Source: an uncultured Eubacteriales bacterium (GTDB lineage: Bacteria; Bacillota; Clostridia; Oscillospirales; QAMX01). From it: 64,000 bases of DNA. Shown here piece after piece: positions 28,062-36,430 of the stretch. Every line of letters starts with the position of its first letter. Position 1 is the first letter of the stretch. The notes under the pieces were generated by a model that ran no database searches, was not told the DNA's origin, and was given only the letters and a program-made list of their open reading frames with translations. The stretch spans positions 1-64,000 of the forward strand of contig CAKTEH010000008.1 in NCBI GenBank assembly GCA_934546935.1. Direction: 5' to 3'. The translations under genes were made by a program, and so were the position numbers.

Positions 28062-29823
28062 AAAAGAAAACGTGCATAACATCCAAAGCGGTGCTGTGCT
28101 CCGGCGTGTTTTACGTACGGCTGCGCCATATTGGTTTTTTATACTGGCAAGCCTTGTATGCGCGGCGCTCGGCGTGGCTGCGCAGCTTTATGTGCCGGTT
28201 CTGACTGGACGGGCGATCGACCGGATGCTTGCCGCGGGTCAGGTGGATTTTGCCGCCGTAGGGCAGATTCTGGTTTCTATTGCGGCGGCTACGCTGATAA
28301 CGCTGCTGACGCAGTGGTTGATGTCGGTGTGCAACAACCGTGTTGCTTATTTTGTATGCCGGGATTTGCGCAATGCGGCGATCCGGAAGATCCAAAAGCT
28401 TCCGCTTTCCTATCTGGATACACATCCGGCCGGAGATCTTGTCAGCCGTATCATTGCCGATGCGGATACTTTTGCAGACGGCCTGCTGATGGGCTTTACC
28501 CAACTGTTTACCGGTGTTCTTACTATAGCAGGTACGCTGTGCTTCATGCTCAGCGTCAATATACCGATTACGCTGGTTGTGGTAGTGTTGACGCCGCTGA
28601 GCCTGTTTGCGGCGGGCTTTATCGCAAAGCGCAGCTATGGGCATTTTCAGCAGCAGACTGTGGACCGGGGGGAACAGACCGCGCTGGTTAACGAGATGAT
28701 CGAGGGGCAACGGGTGGTACAGGCCTTTGGCCATGAAGCGGCGAGCCTTGCAGATTTTGATAAAACCAATCAACGGCTGGAAAAAACCAGCCTCAAGGCG
28801 GTCTTTTTTTCCAGCCTTACGAACCCTGTCACACGTTTTATCAACAGCCTTGTTTATGCGGGCGTTGGGCTCAGCGGCGCGTTGTATGCAGTTTCCGGTG
28901 GGATTACGGTTGGAGAGCTGAGTATTTTTCTGAGCTATGCCAACCAATATGCAAAGCCCTTCAATGAAATTTCCGGTGTGGTAACAGAACTGCAGAATGC
29001 ACTGGCCTGTGCAGCGCGGATTTTCCAGTTGCTTGACGCGCCGGTGGAGCCGTCCGAGTCCGCCTGCACCGATACGCTGCAGGCGGATGGCCATGTGCAG
29101 CTTACAGACGTATGCTTTGGTTATGAGCCTGGACGTCCATTGATTGAAAATCTGAATCTTGATGTGCAGCCCGGCCAGCGCATCGCCATTGTCGGTCCCA
29201 CCGGCTGCGGAAAGACCACGCTGATAAACCTCCTGATGCGTTTCTATGATGTGGACGCAGGGCGTATTGCGGTGTCCGGTCAGGATATCCGCTCCGTTAC
29301 CCGCGCTTCCCTGCATAAAAGCTACGGGATGGTGCTGCAGGATACCTGGCTGTGCGGCGCGACAGTACGGGAAAACATCGCATATGGGAAGCCGGAAGCA
29401 AGCGAGGCGGAAATTATTGCCGCAGCGAAGGCGGCGCATGCCCATAGCTTTATTACCCGTCTTCCAGATGGATATGATACGGTGATTTCTGAGGATGGCG
29501 GGAATCTGAGCCAGGGGCAGAAGCAGCTTCTGTGCATCGCGAGGGTTATGCTCACACTTCCGCCGATGCTTATTCTCGATGAGGCAACCAGCTCTATTGA
29601 TACGCGCACGGAAGTCCAGATCCAGTCGGCATTTTCGCGCATGATGCAGGGCCGCACCAGCTTTATCGTTGCACACCGTCTGTCCACGATCCGGGAGGCG
29701 GACCGTATTCTGGTCATGCGCAGCGGCAATATTGTGGAGCAGGGGGATCATGAATCCCTTATGGCTGCGGATGGATTTTATGCGCAGCTGTATAACAGCC
29801 AGTTTGAAGGGCTGGAGATATAA
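28054..29823 (+). CDS. ABC exporter subunit B (fused TMD-NBD, canonical catalytic site)
   Basis: 589 aa. The same fold as its partner: six membrane helices, then Walker A GPTGCGKTTL, Q-loop VLQDTWL, signature LSQGQKQL and an intact Walker B LILDEATSSID with catalytic Glu. The D-loop and H-loop (FIVAHRLST) are normal. The signature is LSQGQ instead of LSGGQ, a common variant. The start at 28054 has AAAGGGG at nine bases. Together with the upstream gene it should form a heterodimer with one consensus and one degenerate ATP site. Between its end and 30039 I see no gene. Confidence 0.94.
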   Translation: MRKKENVHNIQSGAVLRRVLRTAAPYWFFILASLVCAALGVAAQLYVPVLTGRAIDRMLAAGQVDFAAVGQILVSIAAATLITLLTQWLMSVCNNRVAYFVCRDLRNAAIRKIQKLPLSYLDTHPAGDLVSRIIADADTFADGLLMGFTQLFTGVLTIAGTLCFMLSVNIPITLVVVVLTPLSLFAAGFIAKRSYGHFQQQTVDRGEQTALVNEMIEGQRVVQAFGHEAASLADFDKTNQRLEKTSLKAVFFSSLTNPVTRFINSLVYAGVGLSGALYAVSGGITVGELSIFLSYANQYAKPFNEISGVVTELQNALACAARIFQLLDAPVEPSESACTDTLQADGHVQLTDVCFGYEPGRPLIENLNLDVQPGQRIAIVGPTGCGKTTLINLLMRFYDVDAGRIAVSGQDIRSVTRASLHKSYGMVLQDTWLCGATVRENIAYGKPEASEAEIIAAAKAAHAHSFITRLPDGYDTVISEDGGNLSQGQKQLLCIARVMLTLPPMLILDEATSSIDTRTEVQIQSAFSRMMQGRTSFIVAHRLSTIREADRILVMRSGNIVEQGDHESLMAADGFYAQLYNSQFEGLEI

Positions 29824-30039
29824 AGATGATTTCCCCGGAAATGCCGCATACGACTTCCCAACCCTGCCCGCCGGTGAATTACGGATGCAGAAGAATTCCC
29901 CAGGCTGCAGGCGGGAAAAACGGCCGGACCGGAATCCCCGTTGGCTCCGGCGCTGTGGACAAACCAGACAGGCGTTTTTTTGTGCAGAAAAGCGAAGTGA
30001 AAAAATGTGCGGTTTTATCGCAGATGCGGGGATTCTTTG

Positions 30040-30068
30040 TTGCAACCGAAGTTTTTTTGTACTATAAT
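30040..30068 (+). promoter_or_regulatory. Promoter of azlCD
   Basis: TTGCAA, 17-base spacer, TATAAT, 31 bases ahead of the azlC start. It separates azlCD from the ABC genes. The bases 29824-30039 contain no supportable gene or terminator. Confidence 0.85.
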
Positions 30069-30099
30069 TTGCTCTGTTATTGTATAAAATGGAGCGGAT

Positions 30100-30816
30100 A
30101 TGAAAAAAACGTTGTTTTTAAAGGGGCTATCTGACGGGCTTCCGATCTGCCTGGGTTATTTGTCGGTTGCGTTTGCTTTTGGCATTTTTTCGGTAGGCAG
30201 CGGGCTGTCAGTCTGGGAAACTGTTTTAATCTCTATGGCCAATGTCACATCTGCCGGACAGCTTGCCGGTGTGCCGGTTATTGCCGGCGGAGGTTCGCTG
30301 CTGGAAATGGCGGCGAGCCAGCTTGTAATCAATCTTCGCTATGCGCTGATGTCGGTTGCCCTGTCGCAGAAGTTGGATGCGTCGGTTACCCTGCCGCACC
30401 GCGTATGCATCGCTTTTGTCAATACGGACGAGGTTTTTGCGGTTGCATCGGCACAGAAGGGGCGTATTAGCTGCACCTATTTATATGGTCTGATCTTACT
30501 GCCTTATCTGGGCTGGAGCCTTGGGACGCTGCTTGGCGCGGTTGCAGGCGATATATTGCCCTCTATGCTGACCAGCGCGCTGGGGATCGCAATTTACGGG
30601 ATGTTTATCGCCATCGTTGCGCCGCAGGCCGGACGCAGCCGGGCTGTGGCGCTGTGCGTGCTGCTTGCGGCGGGGCTGAGCTGCCTGTTCCGTTTTCTGC
30701 CCTTCCTGTCCGGCGTGCCATCGGGCTTTGTGATTATTGTATGTGCGGTAATATCCAGCGGCATACTGGCTTTTGCCGCACCTTTGGAGCTTACGCAGGA
30801 GGATAGAGATGCATAA
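30100..30816 (+). CDS. azlC: AzlC-family branched-chain amino acid exporter, large subunit
   Basis: 238 aa, about seven or eight hydrophobic helices. It shows AzlC features: GLSDGLPICLGYLSVAFAFGI near the start, MANVTSAGQLAGV near residue 46, QLVINLRYALMS near 75 and FVNTDEVFAVA near 108. AzlC with AzlD forms a two-subunit efflux system for branched-chain amino acids and analogues. GGAG precedes the ATG. It overlaps azlD by eight bases. Confidence 0.94.
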   Translation: MKKTLFLKGLSDGLPICLGYLSVAFAFGIFSVGSGLSVWETVLISMANVTSAGQLAGVPVIAGGGSLLEMAASQLVINLRYALMSVALSQKLDASVTLPHRVCIAFVNTDEVFAVASAQKGRISCTYLYGLILLPYLGWSLGTLLGAVAGDILPSMLTSALGIAIYGMFIAIVAPQAGRSRAVALCVLLAAGLSCLFRFLPFLSGVPSGFVIIVCAVISSGILAFAAPLELTQEDRDA

Positions 30817-31141
30817 GCCTGGATTTTTGCTGTATCTGCTTGTGATGGCGGGCGTGACTTATCTGATCCGTATGCTCCCGTTCGTTTTCGTACGCAAAAA
30901 GATTGCCAATCGCTATATATTATCCTTCCTGCACTATATTCCGTATGCCGTACTCAGCGCGATGACCGTACCCGCGTGTTTTTATGCTACGGGAAACGTG
31001 TGGAGCGCAACTGCCGGCGTTGGCATGGCGCTTGTGCTGGCGTACCGCGGTAAAGGCCTGCTGGCCGTCGCCGCCGGCGCATGTGCCGCAGTATTTCTGA
31101 CGGAGCTTTTGATACTTTGTTTTTCTGCACCGTTGGTGTGA
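30809..31141 (+). CDS. azlD: AzlD-family small subunit of branched-chain amino acid exporter
   Basis: 110 aa with three to four membrane helices. The motif TYLIRMLPFVFVRKK near residue 15 and FLHYIPYAVLSAMTVPA near 40 are AzlD hallmarks. The start at 30809 has GGAGG five bases upstream, inside the azlC 3' end, so translation is coupled. A partner of AzlC. Confidence 0.94.
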   Translation: MHKPGFLLYLLVMAGVTYLIRMLPFVFVRKKIANRYILSFLHYIPYAVLSAMTVPACFYATGNVWSATAGVGMALVLAYRGKGLLAVAAGACAAVFLTELLILCFSAPLV

Positions 31142-31284
31142 GGAAATCCTCCGTAACGGCGCCGCGGGTATTGTACCCTGCCAGCTTCCGGACAAATTAT
31201 ATTTTTCTTGGGGGTCACCAGATGTGGAAAGCTGTTAGAAATACGGTAAGGAAAAGATAAACTGAAATTTGGAGGGGTAGTGCT

Positions 31285-31683
31285 GTGTGGCGGAAATTAT
31301 ATAATGCCGCAATTAAAGTTCAAAATGACAGAGCAATTTCCCCTTTTATAGATGCAGGCGGCGTCGCGGCGGCGATCCTTACAAAACAGGGGAATATTTA
31401 TGTAGGCGTTTGTATCGATACGGCGTCTGGCTTGGGAATGTGCGCCGAAAGGAACGCAATTGCAAATATGATTACAAACGGGGAAAGCCAGATTGATAAG
31501 GTTGTTGCTGTAATGCCAGATGGAAAACTTGGCTCCCCCTGCGGCGCTTGTCGCGAATATATGATGCAGCTGGATAAATGCAGCGGGGATATTGAGATTC
31601 TTCTCGGTCTTGAGACGGAAAAAACCGTTAAACTAAAAGAATTACTCCCCGATTGGTGGGGAAAGGAAAGATTTGACGAGTGA
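31285..31683 (+). CDS. Cytidine deaminase-superfamily protein
   Basis: 132 aa. It has the two zinc-site motifs of the cytidine deaminase fold, CAERNAIANM near residue 53 (with the catalytic Glu) and SPCGACREYMMQL near 84. The overall spacing resembles small CDA-type or blasticidin-S-deaminase-like enzymes. The substrate is likely a cytidine-type nucleoside or analogue, but this is not certain. The start is GTG with GGAGGGG nine bases upstream. It is a single-gene unit with no close partner. Confidence 0.85.
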   Translation: MWRKLYNAAIKVQNDRAISPFIDAGGVAAAILTKQGNIYVGVCIDTASGLGMCAERNAIANMITNGESQIDKVVAVMPDGKLGSPCGACREYMMQLDKCSGDIEILLGLETEKTVKLKELLPDWWGKERFDE

Positions 31684-31804
31684 CTTGGGAAAATCCGGCT
31701 TATTGGGCTGCGCTTCCTGGAAACGTTCCCCCGCGTCAATTTCGCAAGGGCGGATTTCCGGCTTCAGCATTGATCCGGAAGGGAAAGAGAGACTGTGCGG
31801 TGAA

Positions 31805-31833
31805 TTGACAAAATTCGTAGGCTGTGTTATAAT
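31805..31833 (+). promoter_or_regulatory. Consensus promoter of the structured RNA/polyamine leader
   Basis: TTGACA (31805-31810), 17 bases, TATAAT (31828-31833): a perfect consensus. No coding start follows for about 440 bases, so it must drive a non-coding RNA or a long leader. Confidence 0.93.
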
Positions 31834-31839
31834 AAGATG

Positions 31840-32115
31840 ATTTTGAAAAGATTCCCGTTATTAGAGCCTTTTCAAAGCAATTGTTCTGGACCACTCCGCT
31901 AGGGAGTCAAGGCCATACGGACAGCCGGGTCCACTGCCGCCTGGCAGCCGATGCGCTGCCTTATTGATTGAGTTAAAAGCTCAAATTTTATAAGTTGGTT
32001 CCTTTATAACCATGTGCGCCTGTGCGCAGACTTGTGAAACGGTCAATAAGAGTAGTAAAAGTATAATTGCTATATAGACTCTGATAACCCAACTCCTTTC
32101 TGAATTCTTTTTTGC
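31840..32115 (+). ncRNA. Structured non-coding RNA or riboswitch-like leader, family uncertain
   Basis: Starting just after the promoter, the RNA can form hairpin TTGAAAAG/CTTTTCAA (31843-31850, 31868-31875). The loop segment GTTATTAGAG (31857-31866) can pair over its full 10 bases, one G-U, with CTCTGATAAC (32079-32088), giving a pseudoknot that joins the two ends. Between them lie TGGACC/GGTCCA (31887, 31928) enclosing ACTCC/GGAGT (31893, 31903), CTGCC/GGCAG (31934, 31943), TTGAGTT/AGCTCAA (31968, 31978) and TGCGC/GCGCA (32015, 32024). There is no usable open frame. Candidates are the raiA-type ornate RNA, a divergent 6S-like RNA, or a riboswitch for the polyamine genes; I cannot assign a family by eye. 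The 3' end near the U-run at 32107-32113 is a guess. Confidence 0.65.
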
Positions 32116-32193
32116 TTATCTATATGTCCCGAAACCGCGCCGGTGTCCTCCGGCTTTGCGGTGGATAGGGGCGCATACATGGATTCTGAATGG

Positions 32194-32235
32194 AAAACGC
32201 AAGGTTTGCCGGCGCGCATGCCTTGCGTTTTTTTG
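32194..32235 (+). terminator. Intrinsic terminator/attenuator before speA
   Basis: The 11-bp stem AAAACGCAAGG/CCTTGCGTTTT (32194-32204 with 32221-32231) has a 16-base loop and is followed by TTTGC. It ends only about 45 bases before the speA start, and I see no good promoter between them. So either the polyamine operon is controlled by read-through here or a hidden promoter exists. A second GC-rich hairpin (about 32133-32160) lies just upstream. Confidence 0.85.
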
Positions 32236-32279
32236 CTTTGGAAAGGAACCGGATTTGGACAGGAATGAGGATGAAGAAG

Positions 32280-33740
32280 ATGCAGACAAGACCAAACCGG
32301 CTAGACCAGCACCGCGCGCCAATCCACGAGGCGCTGGAACGGTTCCGCCAGATGCGTGTCGTCCCTTTTGATGTGCCGGGCCATAAGCGCGGCCGCGGTA
32401 ACCCGGAGCTGACCGCATTTTTGGGCCAGCAGTGCGTTGGCGTGGACGTCAACAGTATGAAGCCGTTGGATAACCTGTGCCATCCGGTGTCGGTGATCCG
32501 TGAAGCGGAGGAACTTGCAGCGGAGGCTTTTGGCGCTGCGCACGCTTTTTTGATGGTTGGCGGTACGACCAGCTCCGTACAGAGCATGGTGCTGACCGCC
32601 TGTAAGCGCGGGGATGAGATTATCCTGCCGCGCAATGTCCACCGCAGCGTTATCAACGCGCTGGTGCTGTGCGGCGCAATACCGGTGTATGTGAATCCAG
32701 AGGTCGACCAGCAGCTTGGGATTTCTCTGGGGATGCGGCGGGAAGCTGTGGAAAAAGCAATCCGCGAGCATCCGAATGCGGTTGCCGTGCTGGTTAATAA
32801 CCCGACTTACTACGGCGTTTGCTCCGATCTGCGCGCGATTGTGCGCATGGCGCATGCGGCAGGGATGCTATGCCTTGCTGATGAAGCGCATGGGACGCAT
32901 TTTTATTTCGGGGGCGGGCTACCTGTGTCCGCTATGGCCGCGGGTGCGGACATGGCTTCGGTTTCCATGCATAAAAGCGGCGGAAGCCTGACACAGTCAA
33001 GCCTGCTGCTCGTCGGTCCGAATGTACATGCAGGCTATGTGCGTCAGATTATCAATCTGACGCAGACGACTTCGGGAAGTTACCTTTTGATGTCCAGCCT
33101 GGATATCAGCCGGCGCAATCTTGCCCTGCGGGGCCGGCAGGTATTCCACCAGGTGGCTGATATGGCGGAATATGCCCGGGAAGAAATCAATGCAGTCGGC
33201 GGTTACTATGCATTTGGAAAGGAACTGGTCGACGGCAACGCGATCTTTGATTTTGATACTACGAAGCTGAGTATTCATACCCTTGATATCGGCCTTGCGG
33301 GGATTGAGGTATATGATATCCTGCGTGATGAGTATGATATCCAGATCGAGTTTGGCGATATTGGCAATATTCTGGCCTATCTGTCCATAGGGGACCGGCC
33401 GCAGGAAGTTGAACGGCTTGTCAGCGCCCTTGCGGAGATCCGGCGCCGCTATCACAAGGACAGCGCGGGCCTTTTGAACCAGGAGTATTTTGACCCAGAG
33501 GTTGTTACAAGCCCACAGGAAGCGTTTTATGCGCGGAAAATCAGCCTGCCAATTGAAGAAACGCAGGGGCGTGTATGCAGCGAATTTGTCATGTGCTATC
33601 CGCCTGGGATCCCGGTGCTTGCGCCGGGGGAGCGTATTACGCAGGAAATCCTGGATTATATTGAATATGCGAAAAACAAAGGCTGCAGCATGACCGGCCC
33701 GGAGGATCCGGAAATCCGTGCGTTGAATGTCATTGCCTGA
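32280..33740 (+). CDS. speA: Arginine decarboxylase (Orn/Lys/Arg decarboxylase family, SpeA of Firmicutes type)
   Basis: 486 aa, like the PLP fold-I biosynthetic arginine decarboxylase of Bacillus. Landmarks: FDVPGHKRGRGNPEL near residue 25, HPVSVIREAEELAAEAFGA, PRNVHRSV, LADEAHGTHFYF near 200 (PLP Asp and His) and SMHKSGGSLTQSS near 230 (Schiff-base Lys). It makes agmatine and CO2 from arginine. Starts 32280 (GAGG nine bases upstream) or 32271 are both possible. It is the first gene of a six-gene polyamine cluster. Lysine or ornithine as substrate cannot be excluded, but the agmatinase-type gene downstream favours arginine. Confidence 0.92.
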   Translation: MQTRPNRLDQHRAPIHEALERFRQMRVVPFDVPGHKRGRGNPELTAFLGQQCVGVDVNSMKPLDNLCHPVSVIREAEELAAEAFGAAHAFLMVGGTTSSVQSMVLTACKRGDEIILPRNVHRSVINALVLCGAIPVYVNPEVDQQLGISLGMRREAVEKAIREHPNAVAVLVNNPTYYGVCSDLRAIVRMAHAAGMLCLADEAHGTHFYFGGGLPVSAMAAGADMASVSMHKSGGSLTQSSLLLVGPNVHAGYVRQIINLTQTTSGSYLLMSSLDISRRNLALRGRQVFHQVADMAEYAREEINAVGGYYAFGKELVDGNAIFDFDTTKLSIHTLDIGLAGIEVYDILRDEYDIQIEFGDIGNILAYLSIGDRPQEVERLVSALAEIRRRYHKDSAGLLNQEYFDPEVVTSPQEAFYARKISLPIEETQGRVCSEFVMCYPPGIPVLAPGERITQEILDYIEYAKNKGCSMTGPEDPEIRALNVIA

Positions 33741-33759
33741 AGGCAGGAAGGGAAAAAAT

Positions 33760-34614
33760 ATGGAGATGTGGTTCAGTGAATTTCACACCCCGGACGTCAA
33801 ACACAGCATCCGTGTAAACCGGCAGCTGTATTCCGTACAAAGTCAGTACCAGCGCATTGATATTTTCGATACTCCGGAGTTCGGCCGCGTTCTAACGCTC
33901 GACGGAAACGTTATGTTGACTGAGCGGGATGAATTCATATATGATGAAATGATTACCCATGTCCCGATGGCGGTCCATCCGGGAATCCGGGATATTCTTG
34001 TCATTGGTGCCGGCGACGGCGGTGTTGTGCGCGAGCTGACGCGTTACGACCGTGTTGAGCGTGTCGACCTGGTGGAGATGGACCCGCAGGTTGTGGAAGC
34101 CTGCCGTGCCTACTTGCCCGGCAATGCCTGCCGGCTTGACGACCGGCGTGTGCATATTTATTTTGAAAACGCGCTAAAATTTATCCGGCGCTGTGAAGCG
34201 GCGTATGACTTGATTATCGTTGATTCTACAGACCCCTTTGGTCCTTCGGAAGGACTGTTTACCCGCGAATTTTACGGCAACTGCTACAATGCCCTGCGTG
34301 AAGATGGAATTATGGTAAACCAACAGGGAAGCCCTTTCTATTCTGAAGATGCCAAGGCGATGCAGCGCAGCCATAAGCGTATTGTCAGTACTTTCCCAAT
34401 TGCACGCGTTTATCAGGCGCATATCCCGACCTATGCGGCGGGGTACTGGCTGTTTGGTTTTTCGAGTAAAAAATACCACCCGACTGATGACCTCGACGCA
34501 GCGGCGTGGAATAACCTTAACCTGCGCACACGCTATTACACAACGCGGCTGCATGCCGGTGCGTTCTGTCTTCCTGCGTTTTTAGAAGAAATGCTGAGGG
34601 AAGTGGAGGGATAA
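33760..34614 (+). CDS. speE: Spermidine synthase-like aminopropyltransferase
   Basis: 284 aa. N-terminal beta domain, then a Rossmann methyltransferase-like fold with VIGAGDGGVVRELTRYDRVERVDLVEMD near residues 75-105 and IVDSTDPFGPSEGLFTREFY near 155 (the DxxDP site). Such enzymes move an aminopropyl group from decarboxylated S-adenosylmethionine to putrescine, agmatine or similar. No speD (AdoMet decarboxylase) is in the window. AGGAAGGG precedes the ATG. It lies 19 bases after speA and 2 before speB. The acceptor, putrescine or agmatine, is open. Confidence 0.9.
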   Translation: MEMWFSEFHTPDVKHSIRVNRQLYSVQSQYQRIDIFDTPEFGRVLTLDGNVMLTERDEFIYDEMITHVPMAVHPGIRDILVIGAGDGGVVRELTRYDRVERVDLVEMDPQVVEACRAYLPGNACRLDDRRVHIYFENALKFIRRCEAAYDLIIVDSTDPFGPSEGLFTREFYGNCYNALREDGIMVNQQGSPFYSEDAKAMQRSHKRIVSTFPIARVYQAHIPTYAAGYWLFGFSSKKYHPTDDLDAAAWNNLNLRTRYYTTRLHAGAFCLPAFLEEMLREVEG

Positions 34615-34616
34615 AA

Positions 34617-35489
34617 ATGCTGCCGAAGAATGTTGAAACATTTATTGGCTGCGAGGCTGCGTATGACGAAGCATGTGTTGTCCTATATGGCGCGCCCTTT
34701 GATTCGACGACGAGCTTCCGGCCTGGCGCGCGTTTCGGCCCCGCTGCCATGCGGCATGAAAGCTTCGGGCTGGAAACCTATAGTCCCTATCAGGATGCAG
34801 ACCTGACGGATTTCGCGGTTTTTGACAGTGGGGACATGGAGTTGTGCTTTGGCAGCGCTGAACAGGCATTGGCAGATATTGAAGCGCGGGCGCGGACAAT
34901 CCTGTCTGATGGGAAACTCCCGCTGCTGCTTGGCGGCGAGCATCTTGTGACCTTGGGCGCGGTCCGTGCCGTGGCTGCGCGATATCCTGACCTGCATATC
35001 CTGCATTTCGATGCGCATGCGGATCTTCGCGACGACTACCTTGGCGCGAAGCTGAGCCATGCCTGCGTGCTGCGGCGCTGCTATGAACTGGTTGGGGACG
35101 GCCGTATTCATCAGTTCTGTATCCGCAGCGGCGAGCGGGAAGAATTCCGTTTCGCGCAGGCGCATACCCAGATGCATCGGTTTGATTTTGACGGCCTTGA
35201 GCAAACCATAGAGGCATTGTGCGCAGCCGGTGCGCCGGTTTATCTGACGATTGATCTCGACTGCCTGGATCCGTCCTGTTTTTCCGGAACCGGTACGCCG
35301 GAGGCCGGCGGTACCAGCTTCTGCCAGCTTCTGAAAGCAATCCTGACAGCTGCGCGGGCCCATATTGTCGGGGCGGACCTGAACGAGCTTGCGCCCATGT
35401 TAGATGCAAGCGGCGCATCCACGGCGTTGGCATGCAAGGTGCTGCGCGAGCTGCTGCTGGCGCTTTGTCTGCAAAAGGCCGTGGTATAA
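34617..35489 (+). CDS. speB: Agmatinase/ureohydrolase
   Basis: 290 aa of the arginase/agmatinase fold. The dimanganese site is visible: GGEHLVTLG near residue 103, LHFDAHADLRDDYLGAKLSHACV near 125 and LTIDLDCLDPSCFSGTGTPEAGG near 210. It cleaves agmatine to putrescine and urea, or N1-aminopropylagmatine to spermidine and urea in the alternative route. GGAGGG precedes the start two bases after speE. The neighbouring genes allow either substrate. Confidence 0.92.
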   Translation: MLPKNVETFIGCEAAYDEACVVLYGAPFDSTTSFRPGARFGPAAMRHESFGLETYSPYQDADLTDFAVFDSGDMELCFGSAEQALADIEARARTILSDGKLPLLLGGEHLVTLGAVRAVAARYPDLHILHFDAHADLRDDYLGAKLSHACVLRRCYELVGDGRIHQFCIRSGEREEFRFAQAHTQMHRFDFDGLEQTIEALCAAGAPVYLTIDLDCLDPSCFSGTGTPEAGGTSFCQLLKAILTAARAHIVGADLNELAPMLDASGASTALACKVLRELLLALCLQKAVV

Positions 35490-35508
35490 CTGCGGAAAAA
35501 GGTGAATT

Positions 35509-36387
35509 ATGAATCCGAAGGCGCTTTTAACCTATGCCAAAACGCATGCCGATACCTTCACACAGGGCGGCATATCCTCAAATTCCATTCGGTTTTTTGA
35601 ATATGGAGGAAAGCGCTATGTCCTGAAGCTTCCGCTGATGACGGGAGACCGGCTTTCTCCCTTTTGGCAGATGATGAAGAATATTCTCGGCTTTACATTT
35701 GAAAAACAGTCGGAGCGGCTTGAAGCGCTTTGCCGGCGGCTTGCGGAAAATCCGCATATTAAAACCGCGCCATTTCTTGCGGCGGATCGGGACGCGATGC
35801 TTTACGGCTTTATAGAAGGAACGGCGGGCCCGGATGATCGTTTCCCGGATGCGGGGGACAATGCGTTTCGACTTGGGCAGTATATCGGGTTTAACCATGC
35901 CGTTGCCCATGCGCGCTGCGGGATGCTTGGAAAAGAGGACGTAGAAGATTTTTTCTCCGCTGCGCTGCGCCATATGGAAGCGTGTGTGCGGTGTCATTGG
36001 ACGGAGGATACGCCGCTTGATGCGGCAGTGCGCGATTTTTTTGCAAAGCTGAAAACCCAGCGCCTGGAAAGCAGCCGTTATTCGCTGATTATGGGGGATA
36101 TGAGCGCCGATCAGTTCCTGTTTGACAAAGACGGGCGCATCGTGGCCTGCGTCGACCTGGACGCCTATGTGATCGCGCCGGTTGAATGGGAGCTCTCGAT
36201 GCTGAAGACGCAGGTTTCCGACTGGGAAAGCTTCCAAAAAGGCTATGCCTGCTATCAGAATATGCCGGATTTCGCCGCGATGCAGGACTTTTTCTATTTT
36301 TTGATGGCATTGAATGCCTATAACAGCAAAAACGAACTGGAAAACGATTGGGCGCCGCTTTTTACGGCACCGTTTTTGCATACCTAA
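35509..36387 (+). CDS. Aminoglycoside-phosphotransferase-like protein with altered catalytic loop
   Basis: 292 aa. The N-lobe shows GGKRYVLKLPLM (ATP-binding Lys) and the C-lobe a Brenner-like loop followed by a metal-binding segment: LIMGDMSADQFLFDKDGRIVACVDLDAY near residue 185-215. In standard APH/choline kinase-type proteins this reads HGDxxxxN...DxD; here His is Met and Asn is Gln, while the loop Asp and the later DLD remain. Location between speB and the carboxyspermidine dehydrogenase suggests a polyamine-linked role, but no function can be assigned. It may be a kinase with unusual chemistry or a ligand-binding pseudokinase. GGTG upstream of the ATG. Confidence 0.72.
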   Translation: MNPKALLTYAKTHADTFTQGGISSNSIRFFEYGGKRYVLKLPLMTGDRLSPFWQMMKNILGFTFEKQSERLEALCRRLAENPHIKTAPFLAADRDAMLYGFIEGTAGPDDRFPDAGDNAFRLGQYIGFNHAVAHARCGMLGKEDVEDFFSAALRHMEACVRCHWTEDTPLDAAVRDFFAKLKTQRLESSRYSLIMGDMSADQFLFDKDGRIVACVDLDAYVIAPVEWELSMLKTQVSDWESFQKGYACYQNMPDFAAMQDFFYFLMALNAYNSKNELENDWAPLFTAPFLHT

Positions 36388-36430
36388 ACGTCCGCAAATT
36401 GTAAAATTGAAAAAAGGAAGGGAATCATTT

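Noticed and set aside
28111..30045. 644-codon open frame opposite ABC exporter subunit B
   Set aside because: Antisense shadow; rich in Arg, Gln and Cys, no ribosome binding site, while the plus-strand ABC protein has all expected motifs.
29826..30134. 102-codon frame between the ABC genes and azlC
   Set aside because: It overlaps the azlC promoter and start, lacks a ribosome binding site and has no sensible composition.
31840..32115. Known riboswitch classes (lysine, SAM, glycine, T-box) or RNase P, tmRNA and SRP RNA
   Set aside because: I looked for their core motifs and found none; the element stays unassigned.
32190..32279. N-terminal extension of speA to the upstream ATG at 32190
   Set aside because: That stretch contains the terminator hairpin and has no family similarity; starts at 32271 or 32280 have proper ribosome binding sites.
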